Below are positions 16,658-24,869 of a stretch of DNA of 33,072 bases, piece after piece. Made by a program: the position numbers and the translations under genes. Numbering within the stretch: the first letter of the stretch is position 1; the number at the start of each line of letters is the position of its first letter. The DNA is from an uncultured Bacillota bacterium. Its GTDB lineage: Bacteria > Bacillota > Clostridia > Oscillospirales > Oscillospiraceae. The notes beneath the pieces were generated by a model. It made no database searches and was not told where the DNA came from. It saw only the letters and a list, made by a program, of their open reading frames with translations. The stretch covers positions 1 through 33,072 of the forward strand of contig CANSXE010000017.1 of NCBI GenBank assembly GCA_947650875.1, read 5' to 3'.

Positions 16658-16782
16658 GCCCTCTCCGTCACGGCTTCGCCGTGCCACCTCTCCCAAAGGG
16701 AGAGGTAAGGCCGCTGACGGAAGGGTGTACCTTGGCTCCCCCTTTGGGGGAGCTGGCAGCCCGAAGGGCTGACTGAGAGGGC
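16658..16782. repeat. MITE-like / interspersed palindromic repeat
   Basis: Terminal inverted repeats GCCCTCTCcGTCA ... TGACtGAGAGGGC (12/13) enclosing hairpins CACGGCttcgCCGTG, CCTCTCCCaaaGGGAGAGG, GGCTCCCCCtttGGGGGAGCt. Confidence 0.75.
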
Positions 16783-16843
16783 GTTTCCCGCAGCGCATAT
16801 CGTTGCCGGGAGCGCCCAGTCTTTTTTTACCTGCGGCTATGGA

Positions 16844-16872
16844 TTGACCGAAGGGGGCGCGGATGGTATAAT
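16844..16872 (+). promoter_or_regulatory. Promoter for the Uma2 gene
   Basis: TTGACC - 17 bp - TATAAT. Confidence 0.65.
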
Positions 16873-16915
16873 ATAGGCAGGAAGCTATGGGCACAGCGGG
16901 AAAGGAGCGAGTGCT

Positions 16916-17491
16916 ATGAACAGCAATCTGGCATATCAGGAGGAATTTCGGGAGGAGCTGATTGGCGGCGAGCCGGTGGCGATGGCCCTGCGGCCTGCAT
17001 TCAACCACAACCGGGTGGCGAGCAGAATATATTGGGTGTTTGAAACCTATCTAAAGGGCAAGCCCTGCACCGCTATCGCGGACGGCACCGACCTGTATTT
17101 GACGGAGGAGGACCGCTTTGTTCCCGATGTGATGGTGGTCTGCGACCGGGATAAGATCAGGCGGGACGGCGTTCACGGCGCGCCCGACCTGGTGGTGGAG
17201 GTGCTCTCCCCCAGCACGATGCGCAACGACCGGATGCACAAAAAGGAGGTCTATCAGGCCTGCGGCGTCCGGGAGTACTGGCTGGTGGACCCGGAGAACC
17301 GGACCATTGAGCAGTATCTGCTGCAGGATGGGAAGCTGGAGCTGAACACGGTATATGTCTCCATCACGGACTACGAGCTGGAGCGTATGTCGGAAAAGGA
17401 GAAGGCCGAGGTGGAAACCCACTTCCGTTGCAGCTTGTACAGCGACTTCGACATCGCCCTGGAAGACATTTTCAGCGGCCTGCTGCCATAA
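16916..17491 (+). CDS. Uma2-family (DUF820) PD-(D/E)XK nuclease-like protein
   Basis: FVPDVMVVCDRDKI...GAPDLVVEVLSPSTMRNDRMHKKEVYQACGVREYWLVDPENRTIEQY. Confidence 0.9.
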   Translation: MNSNLAYQEEFREELIGGEPVAMALRPAFNHNRVASRIYWVFETYLKGKPCTAIADGTDLYLTEEDRFVPDVMVVCDRDKIRRDGVHGAPDLVVEVLSPSTMRNDRMHKKEVYQACGVREYWLVDPENRTIEQYLLQDGKLELNTVYVSITDYELERMSEKEKAEVETHFRCSLYSDFDIALEDIFSGLLP

Positions 17492-17509
17492 AAGGAGCGA
17501 AGCAGTTCG

Positions 17510-18163
17510 ATGAAACGAAACGTGAAGGTCTCCACCGCCGTCATCCGCCGGCTGCCCCGGTACTACCGGCAGCTGTCTGAGCTTCAGGAGAGCGGGGTGG
17601 TGCGCATCTCCTCCAGCGCCCTGGGCAAATCCATGGGGCTGACGGCATCTCAGATCCGGCAGGACCTGTTCTGCTTCGGCGGTTTCGGCCAGCAGGGCTA
17701 CGGCTATAAGGTGGACGGCCTGAAGGAGGAAATCGGCGAGATTCTGGGCATCAGCCAGGGCCATACCCTTATCGTGCTGGGAACGGGCAATCTGGGCCGG
17801 GCCATCATCCAGAATTTTCGGTTTTCCACCAACGGTTTTCAGCTTCTGGCAGCATTCGACATTGACCCCGCGGTTGTGGGAACCCAAATCGCCGGTGTGC
17901 CGGTCCGCCACGCTGACGAACTGGAGGACTTTGTGGCGGCCAACCGGGTGGATGTGGGTCTGCTGACGGTGCCCATTGCCGCCGCCCAGCGGATGGGGGA
18001 CAGGCTTATGGAGGCCGGTGTAAGGGGCATCTGGAATTTTACGAACTATGAGCTGGCGTGCAGCCGGCCGGACGTGGTGGTGGAGTCAGTCCACTTCTCC
18101 GACAGCCTGCTCACTCTGAGCTATCTCATCTCCCAGCGGGAGGATATGGAGGAAAACCCATGA
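17510..18163 (+). CDS. rex: Redox-sensing transcriptional repressor Rex
   Basis: VSTAVIRRLPRYYRQLSELQESGVVRISSSALGKSMGLTASQIRQDLFCFGGFGQQGYGY; VLGTGNLGRAI Rossmann motif. Confidence 0.96.
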   Translation: MKRNVKVSTAVIRRLPRYYRQLSELQESGVVRISSSALGKSMGLTASQIRQDLFCFGGFGQQGYGYKVDGLKEEIGEILGISQGHTLIVLGTGNLGRAIIQNFRFSTNGFQLLAAFDIDPAVVGTQIAGVPVRHADELEDFVAANRVDVGLLTVPIAAAQRMGDRLMEAGVRGIWNFTNYELACSRPDVVVESVHFSDSLLTLSYLISQREDMEENP

Positions 18164-19242
18164 AAAAGTATTTGCGCCCCCTGGGGCTGGTGCTGGCCTT
18201 TCTGATGCTGACGGCGGGGTCTTATGCCGCGGTGTCGGGGGACAGCCTGATCTCGCTGAGCTATCTGCGGGATACCTTTTTCCCTCAGGCCGTCCAGACG
18301 GGGGAAAATGCGGCCAACAAGGCCATGCAGGAGACCTACGACAGCGCCAAAGCCCAGTTGGACGCCGTCCACGGCGGAGCGGGGGAGGGGACGTCCGGTC
18401 CCTCCAGCGACACCCTCCAGCGCCGTGCGTGGACCGACGGGCAGATCATCAGCCTGTCCACCGGGGCCGGTTTCCTTATGCTGGACGGCTCGGCCACTGT
18501 GGTCCACACCGGGGCGGTGATCGACGTCACCGCCGGGACGGAGGTGTCTTCCGGTTCTGCGCTGACGCAGAATCACCGGTATGTGGTGGGGGAGAACACC
18601 GACGCCGCTGTGACGATCCGCTCCGGAGAGGCGGCCCTGGGGGTCCAGGGGGGCTACAGCCTGACGCCGGGAAAGGGCCAGCACACCCCGTTTTACGACG
18701 TAAGCCAGACCGACTGGTTTTATGGTCCGGTGGGCTACGCCTATGAGAATGGCCTGTTTTCCGGTATGGATGCCAACCACTTTTCTCCCGGCTCCTCCAT
18801 GAACCGGGCCATGCTCATGTCGGTGCTCCATCGGATGGCGGGGACACCCGCGCCTGTTGGGCAGATTTCCTTCCAGGACGTAAAGGGCGGATGGTATGCC
18901 CAGGCAGTGCTGTGGGGGGCGTCTCAGGGCATTACCTCGGGCAAGGGGAACGGTCTCTTCGATCCTGACGGCTTGGTTACCCGGGAACAGTCGGTGGTTA
19001 TGATGTATAACTACGCGGTAAATTACATGGGCCTGAAAGTGGGGGCGGGGGCGGACCTGTCGAAATACGGTGACCTGAGCCGCCTGAGCAGCTGGGCCAG
19101 GCCCGCCATGGCCTGGGCAGTGGAACAGGGGATTATCAGCGGAGTGAAAAACGGATCTGCTGTCACGCTGGAACCCCAGCGCAGCGCCACCCGGGCGGAG
19201 ATGGCCACCATGCTCCGGGCCTTCCGGGAGAATATTTTGTAA
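18160..19242 (+). CDS. Secreted SLH-domain protein
   Basis: Signal peptide MKKYLRPLGLVLAFLMLTAGSYA; three C-terminal SLH-like repeats; 4-bp overlap with rex. Confidence 0.88.
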   Translation: MKKYLRPLGLVLAFLMLTAGSYAAVSGDSLISLSYLRDTFFPQAVQTGENAANKAMQETYDSAKAQLDAVHGGAGEGTSGPSSDTLQRRAWTDGQIISLSTGAGFLMLDGSATVVHTGAVIDVTAGTEVSSGSALTQNHRYVVGENTDAAVTIRSGEAALGVQGGYSLTPGKGQHTPFYDVSQTDWFYGPVGYAYENGLFSGMDANHFSPGSSMNRAMLMSVLHRMAGTPAPVGQISFQDVKGGWYAQAVLWGASQGITSGKGNGLFDPDGLVTREQSVVMMYNYAVNYMGLKVGAGADLSKYGDLSRLSSWARPAMAWAVEQGIISGVKNGSAVTLEPQRSATRAEMATMLRAFRENIL

Positions 19243-19347
19243 AAGCAGCTTTTTTCCAATGCACCCATTTTCCTTCAGGGCCATATGATGGTATCGAGAG
19301 CGGCAGACAGCCCTCTTAATACTTTCATAATTCAGGAGGTACTCATC

Positions 19348-19497
19348 ATGGGGTGCTGCAATAACAACGGCTGGGGCGGCAATAGCTGCCTGTGGATCAT
19401 CATTCTCATCATCATTCTGTTCAGCTGCGGCGGCTGGGGCGGCAACAACTGCTGCTGCAATAACAACTGCGGCTGCAACAACGGCTGCGGCTGCTGA
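19348..19497 (+). CDS. 49-aa Cys/Asn/Gly-rich mini-protein with one TM segment
   Basis: RBS aggaggtactcatcATG; MGCCNNNGWGGNSCLWIIILIIILFSCGGWGGNNCCCNNNCGCNNGCGC; followed by strong terminator. Confidence 0.75.
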   Translation: MGCCNNNGWGGNSCLWIIILIIILFSCGGWGGNNCCCNNNCGCNNGCGC

Positions 19498-19510
19498 GAC
19501 GCGAACCGGT

Positions 19511-19545
19511 GCGCGGAGGGGAAAATTTCCCCCCGCGCTTTTTTT
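19511..19545 (+). terminator. Rho-independent terminator
   Basis: gcgcggaggggaaa/atttccccccgcgc then ttttttt. Confidence 0.9.
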
Positions 19546-19602
19546 ATACTCCCTTCCGGGAAAAAATTTTGCCGAAAAAGGGGAGATGCCACCACAAAAA
19601 AC

Positions 19603-19631
19603 TTGCATTCTCCCCCGGTCTGGTGTATCAT
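19603..19631 (+). promoter_or_regulatory. Promoter of the rnf operon
   Basis: TTGCAT (19603-19608) - 17 bp - TATCAT (19626-19631). Confidence 0.55.
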
Positions 19632-19639
19632 TACCTTTA

Positions 19640-19807
19640 CGCAGCAAGACCGACGGTTTCATCAAAAACAGAGGAGTGGAACCGGCGGGTTTTGTCGTGT
19701 GTCCGGCCCAGGCCGGACACGGCAGCCGCGGCCCGGCGCTGGAGAGGGCGAAGCAGACCGCCTGGTCCGCGGTATCCCAGCAAGTTATAGGGAGGTCGAA
19801 AACTTAC
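19640..19807 (+). promoter_or_regulatory. Structured 5' leader of the rnf operon
   Basis: Perfect stem GTGTCCGGCC/GGCCGGACAC (19699-19720) and repeated CCGCGG blocks (19726-19731, 19767-19772). Confidence 0.45.
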
Positions 19808-21115
19808 ATGAGCAAATTTCTAAAACGATCTGCGCATGGCGCGCAGGTCCCGCATGAAAAGCGGACGTCCAACCAGGAAACTGTGAAGATGCCGCTGCCC
19901 TCTAAGATCGTTCTGTCCATGGGGCAGCACATCGGCGCCCCCGCCGCCCCCCAGGTGGCCAAGGGCGACCAGGTCCATGTGGGCACTGTGGTGGGCAAGG
20001 CCGGCGGTTTTGTCTCCATGGACATCCACTCCGGCGTGTCCGGTACGGTGGACGGCATCATCACCATCACCGCTCCCAATGGCGCCCCCCAGACGGCGGT
20101 GGTGATCATCCCTGACGGCAAGCAGACGGTGGACCCGGCGGTCGCCCCCCCCACTGTCACCGATCTCAAGTCCTTCCAGGATGCCATCCGGGCCAGCGGC
20201 CTGGTGGGTCTGGGCGGCGCGGGCTTCCCCACGGCGGTGAAGCTCTCCCCCAAGAACCTGGACGAGATCGACACCCTCCTCATCAACGGCGCCGAGTGTG
20301 AGCCCTATATCACCTCGGACAACCGCTGCTTCCTGGAGGACACCCAGTTTATCCTGGACGGTATCCAGGCAGTGATGAAGTATCTGGAGATTCCCAAGTG
20401 CATCATCGGCATCGAGGGAAACAAGCCCGAAGCCATTGCCAAAATGAGAAGCGTGGCCACCGCCGGCATCGAGGTGAAGGAGCTGCCCTGCCGCTACCCT
20501 CAGGGCGCTGAGAAGGTCCTCATCGAGAACTGCACCGGCCGGGAGGTCCCCTTCCCCGGCCTGCCCTCCGACGTGGGGGTCATCGTGATGAACGTCACCT
20601 CCGTGGCCTTTGTGGGCAAGTACCTGGCCACCGGCATGCCCCTGACCACCAAGCGCCTCACCGTGGACGGCGACATCATCAAGGAGCCCAAGAATGTGGA
20701 GGTCATCATCGGCACCCCGGTGCAGGAGCTGATGGACTTCTGCGGCGGTTTCACCGATGAGCCGGGCAAGGTGCTCTACGGCGGCCCCATGATGGGCAAC
20801 TGTATCGCCGACCTGTCCCAGCCCATCCTGAAGAACAACAACGCCGTTCTGGCCTTCTCCAAGAAGATGGCCCAGCTGCCCAAGGCCACCAACTGCATCC
20901 ACTGCGGCCGGTGCACCAACGCCTGCCCCCTGGGCCTGTCCGCTAAGGAGATTGTTCAGGCCTACAACGACGGCAACGTGGAGCTGCTGGTGGAGCTCAA
21001 CGCCGACCTGTGTATGAGCTGCGGCACCTGCTCCTTCGTCTGCCCGGCCAAGCGGCCTCTGGCCCCCTCCATCGCCCTGGCCAAGATTATGATGAAGAAT
21101 GGAGGTAAGAAGTGA
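19808..21115 (+). CDS. rnfC: Rnf electron transport complex subunit C
   Basis: MPLPSKIVLSMGQHIGAPAAP, GLVGLGGAGFPTAVKLSP, INGAECEPYITSD, C-terminal CIHCGRCTNACP and CMSCGTCSFVCP. Confidence 0.96.
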   Translation: MSKFLKRSAHGAQVPHEKRTSNQETVKMPLPSKIVLSMGQHIGAPAAPQVAKGDQVHVGTVVGKAGGFVSMDIHSGVSGTVDGIITITAPNGAPQTAVVIIPDGKQTVDPAVAPPTVTDLKSFQDAIRASGLVGLGGAGFPTAVKLSPKNLDEIDTLLINGAECEPYITSDNRCFLEDTQFILDGIQAVMKYLEIPKCIIGIEGNKPEAIAKMRSVATAGIEVKELPCRYPQGAEKVLIENCTGREVPFPGLPSDVGVIVMNVTSVAFVGKYLATGMPLTTKRLTVDGDIIKEPKNVEVIIGTPVQELMDFCGGFTDEPGKVLYGGPMMGNCIADLSQPILKNNNAVLAFSKKMAQLPKATNCIHCGRCTNACPLGLSAKEIVQAYNDGNVELLVELNADLCMSCGTCSFVCPAKRPLAPSIALAKIMMKNGGKK

Positions 21116-22056
21116 TGGATAACAAGCTGATTGTCACCGCTGCCCCCCACATTACCAGCGCGGACAGTACTCAGAAAATCATGGGCAAGGTATGTCTGGC
21201 CCTGGTTCCCACGCTGATCGCCTCAATCTTCATCTTTGGGGTCGGTTCCCTGGTGGTCACCGCCGTCACTGTGGCCGCCTGCGTCTTCTTCGAGTGGGCC
21301 TACTGCAAGCTGATGGGCCGGGAGATTCCCATTGCGGACTTCTCCGCCGTGGTCACCGGCCTGCTGCTGGCCTTCAACATGCCCGCCACCCTCCCCTGGT
21401 GGATGGCCATTGTGGGCGCGTTTATCGCTATTGTGATTATTAAGCAGCTCTTTGGCGGTCTGGGATACAACTTCGCCAACCCCGCCATCGTGGGCCGCAT
21501 CGCCCTGGCTGTGGGCTACGGCGGGGCTATGTCCGCCTTCCCCATGCCTGCCAACCAGGTGGACGCCCTGACCTCCGCCACCCCCCTGGCTGTGGCCGGG
21601 GAGCTGGGCGCGGGCGACTACGTCACCCTGCTGCTGGGCCAGCACGGCGGCGTGCTGGGTGAGACCTGCGCCATCACCATCCTCATTGGCGGCATCTACC
21701 TGATCGCCACCAAGGTCATCAGCCCCATGATTCCCGTGACCTATCTGGCCACTGTGGCTGTGCTGTCCGTCTGCTTCGGCATGGACCCCGTGGTCCAGCT
21801 GCTGTCCGGCGGCCTGATGCTGGGCGCCTTCTTCATGGCCACCGACTACGTTACCTCCCCCACCACCGATAAGGGCAAGCTGGTGGCCGGCATCTTCCTG
21901 GGCGTGGTCACCATGCTGATCCGCCGGTTTGGCAATATGAACGAGGGCGTGTCCTTCGCCATTTTGCTGATGAACCTGATTACCCCCTACATCGAGGTCA
22001 ATACCCGGCAGGCGAAGCTGGGCATCGCGAAGAAGAAGGAGGCGGCCGCAAAATGA
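21115..22056 (+). CDS. rnfD: Rnf complex subunit D
   Basis: VTAAPHITSADSTQKIMGKV; DALTSATPLA flavinylation-type motif; polytopic. Confidence 0.95.
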   Translation: MDNKLIVTAAPHITSADSTQKIMGKVCLALVPTLIASIFIFGVGSLVVTAVTVAACVFFEWAYCKLMGREIPIADFSAVVTGLLLAFNMPATLPWWMAIVGAFIAIVIIKQLFGGLGYNFANPAIVGRIALAVGYGGAMSAFPMPANQVDALTSATPLAVAGELGAGDYVTLLLGQHGGVLGETCAITILIGGIYLIATKVISPMIPVTYLATVAVLSVCFGMDPVVQLLSGGLMLGAFFMATDYVTSPTTDKGKLVAGIFLGVVTMLIRRFGNMNEGVSFAILLMNLITPYIEVNTRQAKLGIAKKKEAAAK

Positions 22057-22595
22057 GCAACTGGAATAAGATTTTTAAGCCCATTGTGGTGCTGTGCGCC
22101 ATCTGCATCGTGATTACCGGCGCGCTGGCCGCCACCAACGCCGCCACCGCCCCCGTGATTCTGGAGGCCAAGGAGGTGGCGGAGACGGCGGCGCGTGCTG
22201 AGCTGATTCCCGAGGCTGACAGCAAGTTTACTGAGGTCACCGACGTGTCGGTGGACAATGTCACCGCCGTCTATAAGGCTGACAACGAAACCGGCTACGT
22301 GATCACCAGCACCTCCAAGGGCTACGGCGGCACCATCACCGTCATGTCCGCCTTCACCCCCGACGGCAAGATCAAGCAGATCAAGGTCACCGAGGCCCAG
22401 GAGACCCCCGGCTTCGGCAGCAAGGTGACCGCCACCCCCTCCTACTGGGAGCGGTACATGGGCAAGGACGCCAGCCAGGCCCTGGTTCTGAATCAGGATA
22501 TCGACGCCGAGTCCGGCGCCACCATCTCCAGCAAGGCGCTGCTTCGGGCGGTCAACTCCGCCATTGAAGCGTACAACGCCATCCCCAAATCCTGA
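22053..22595 (+). CDS. rnfG: Rnf complex subunit G (FMN-binding)
   Basis: ETPGFGSKV and DAESGATISSKAL FMN-binding motif; overlaps rnfD. Confidence 0.95.
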   Translation: MSNWNKIFKPIVVLCAICIVITGALAATNAATAPVILEAKEVAETAARAELIPEADSKFTEVTDVSVDNVTAVYKADNETGYVITSTSKGYGGTITVMSAFTPDGKIKQIKVTEAQETPGFGSKVTATPSYWERYMGKDASQALVLNQDIDAESGATISSKALLRAVNSAIEAYNAIPKS

Positions 22596-22612
22596 AAGGC
22601 AGGTGAGTCAAG

Positions 22613-23290
22613 ATGAGTGAAAACAGTAAAATGAAAATCCTTACCAACGGCATTTTGAACGAAAACCCGGTCCTGCGGCTTGTCCTGGGCACCTGTCCCA
22701 CCCTGGCCGTCACCACCATGGCCTCCAACGGCATCGGCATGGGGCTGGCCGCCACCTTCGTGCTGCTGTGCTCCAACATCGTGATCTCCGCCCTGCGGAA
22801 GATCATCCCCGACCAGGTCCGCATCCCCTGCTACATCACCGTCATTGCCGGCTTCGTGTCGGTAGTTCAGATGGTGGTCAAGGCCTATGTGCCCGACCTG
22901 GACAAGGCCCTGGGCGTCTATCTGCCCCTGATCGTGGTCAACTGCATCATCCTGGGCCGCGCCGAGATGTTCGCCTCCAAGAACAGCATCGTGGACTCCG
23001 CTCTGGACGGCATCGGCATGGGCATCGGCTTTACCATCACCCTGACCATCATGGGCTCCATCCGCGAGATCATCGGCTCGGGTACCTGGATGGCCGGCCT
23101 GGGCAAGCTGATCCCCTCCCTTGGCAGCGAGTTTGCCATTCAGGTGATTCCCAAAGGTGTGGATACCTTCTCCCTGATGACCAGCGCCCCCGGCGGCTTC
23201 TTCGTTTTCGGCATCCTGATGGCCGGGGCCACCTGGATTACCACCCGGCCCAAGAAGGAAGCCCCCGCTGTGGAAGGAGGTAATGCGTAA
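22613..23290 (+). CDS. rnfE: Rnf complex subunit E
   Basis: NGILNENPVLRLVLGTCPTLAVTT; polytopic. Confidence 0.95.
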   Translation: MSENSKMKILTNGILNENPVLRLVLGTCPTLAVTTMASNGIGMGLAATFVLLCSNIVISALRKIIPDQVRIPCYITVIAGFVSVVQMVVKAYVPDLDKALGVYLPLIVVNCIILGRAEMFASKNSIVDSALDGIGMGIGFTITLTIMGSIREIIGSGTWMAGLGKLIPSLGSEFAIQVIPKGVDTFSLMTSAPGGFFVFGILMAGATWITTRPKKEAPAVEGGNA

Positions 23291-23913
23291 TGGTGAAGCT
23301 TGCTGTTATCTTCTTTACCATGATCCTGGTGGACAACTACGTCCTTGCCAAGTTCCTGGGTATCTGCCCCTTCCTGGGCGTGTCCAAAAAGCTGGACAGC
23401 GCCGTGGGCATGTCCCTGGCCGTCACCTTCGTCATGGTGCTGGCCACCGCAGCCACCTGGCCCATCCAGACCTTCCTGCTCACCCCCGCCAACCCCGACG
23501 GGTCCCTGAAGTGGGATATGGGCTACCTCCAGACCATCGTGTTCATCCTCATCATCGCCATCCTGGTCCAGCTGCTGGAGAACTTTTTGAAGAAGTTCAT
23601 CCCCGCCCTGTATAAGTCTCTGGGCGTGTACCTGCCCCTGATTACCACCAACTGCACCATCCTGGGCGTGACCATCCTGAACCTGGACAACGGCTATGAC
23701 TTCATCGAGTCCATCGTCTGCGCCGCCGGCGCCGGCATCGGCTTCCTGGTGGCCATGGTGCTCTTCTCCGGTGTGCGCCGCCGGGTGGAGCAGGCCGTCA
23801 CCCCCAAGTGCTTCGAGGGCCTGCCCATCACACTGGTGGCCGCCGCGGTGACCTCCCTGTCCTTCATGGGCTTCGGCGGCATCATCGACGCCATCTTCAA
23901 CGTTGCAGCATAG
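23290..23913 (+). CDS. rnfA: Rnf complex subunit A
   Basis: FFTMILVDNYVLAKFLGICPFLGVSKKLDSAVGM. Confidence 0.96.
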   Translation: MVKLAVIFFTMILVDNYVLAKFLGICPFLGVSKKLDSAVGMSLAVTFVMVLATAATWPIQTFLLTPANPDGSLKWDMGYLQTIVFILIIAILVQLLENFLKKFIPALYKSLGVYLPLITTNCTILGVTILNLDNGYDFIESIVCAAGAGIGFLVAMVLFSGVRRRVEQAVTPKCFEGLPITLVAAAVTSLSFMGFGGIIDAIFNVAA

Positions 23914-23928
23914 GAGGGGGAAAGTAGT

Positions 23929-24729
23929 ATGGATCCAATTTTAATGGCAATTATCCTGGTTACCGTGGTCGGTCTCATCGGCGCGGTGATTCTGGTGGCC
24001 GCCTCTATTTTCATGTACGTCCCCGTGGACGAGCGGGTGGAGAAGATCACCGCCGTGCTGGCCGGAGCCAACTGCGGCGCCTGCGGCTGCGCCGGCTGCG
24101 CCGACTACGCCAAGAGCATCGTAGAGGACGGCAACGCCGTCAACAAGTGCACCCCCGGCGGCGCGGCCTGCGCCGCCAAAGTGGCGGAGATCATGGGTGT
24201 GGACGCCGGCTCCTCCACCCCCATGAAGGCGGTAGTGGCCTGCTCCGGCACCTGCGATAAAACGGGTAAAAAGTACGAGTTCCAGGGCATCCAGAGCTGT
24301 CAGGCCGTCAAGGGTCTCTACGGCGGCGACGGCATGTGCAAGTTCGGCTGCCTGGGTTATGGCGACTGCACCCGGGCCTGCGCCTTCGACGCCATCCACA
24401 TTGTGGACGGCATCGCCAGGGTGGACCGGACCAAGTGTACCGGCTGCGGCGCCTGCGCCGCCGTGTGCCCCAACGCGGTGATCTCCATTGTCCCCGAGCA
24501 CAAGCGCAAGCCCGTGGTCCTGTGCCAGAACAAGGACAAGGGCCCCGATACCCGGAAGGCGTGCACCGCCGGCTGTATCGGCTGCATGAAGTGCGCCAAG
24601 GCCTGCCCCAAGGAGGCCATCACCGTGGAGAACTTCCTGGCCAAGATCGACCAGGACAAGTGCGTGGGCTGCCAGATCTGCGTGAAGGAGTGCCCCATGG
24701 GGGTCATTCATGTGCCTGGAGCCGAGTAA
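23929..24729 (+). CDS. rnfB: Rnf complex subunit B (multi [Fe-S] ferredoxin)
   Basis: N-terminal TM, GANCGACGCAGCADYA, several CxxCxxCxxxCP motifs. Confidence 0.96.
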   Translation: MDPILMAIILVTVVGLIGAVILVAASIFMYVPVDERVEKITAVLAGANCGACGCAGCADYAKSIVEDGNAVNKCTPGGAACAAKVAEIMGVDAGSSTPMKAVVACSGTCDKTGKKYEFQGIQSCQAVKGLYGGDGMCKFGCLGYGDCTRACAFDAIHIVDGIARVDRTKCTGCGACAAVCPNAVISIVPEHKRKPVVLCQNKDKGPDTRKACTAGCIGCMKCAKACPKEAITVENFLAKIDQDKCVGCQICVKECPMGVIHVPGAE

Positions 24730-24817
24730 GTTACTTTTTCTTGAAAGACTGTAACGACACTTACTTTTGCGAAGCAAAAGTTTAGTGGAGTACGTCCCCG
24801 AAAGGGGAAAAAGTAAC
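24730..24817. repeat. Small TIR element / MITE-like repeat
   Basis: Perfect 11-bp terminal inverted repeats GTTACTTTTTC ... GAAAAAGTAAC; internal palindromes ACTTTTGC-gaa-GCAAAAGT and CCCC-gaaa-GGGG; begins directly after the rnfB stop. Confidence 0.65.
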
Positions 24818-24836
24818 CAATAAGAACTTAAAGATG

Positions 24837-24866
24837 AACGCCCCGCCGTCAGGCGGGGCGTTTCTT
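24837..24866. terminator. Bidirectional terminator between rnfB and rodA
   Basis: Perfect AACGCCCCGCC-gtca-GGCGGGGCGTT stem with T-rich tail. Confidence 0.85.
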
Positions 24867-24869
24867 CGT

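Noticed and set aside
18748-19240. SLH repeat region as a DNA repeat
   Set aside because: Repeats are at protein-domain level only; no DNA-level tandem repeat
18121-19665. 514-aa minus-strand ORF opposite the SLH and Cys-rich genes
   Set aside because: Spans terminator and intergenic sequence, contains Ala/Val low complexity derived from the Cys-rich gene's complement
19586-19807. ORF-track extension of rnfC to 19586 (74 extra residues)
   Set aside because: It would start upstream of the predicted promoter; RnfC homologues begin near MSKF...KMPLPSKI, and an RBS lies before 19808
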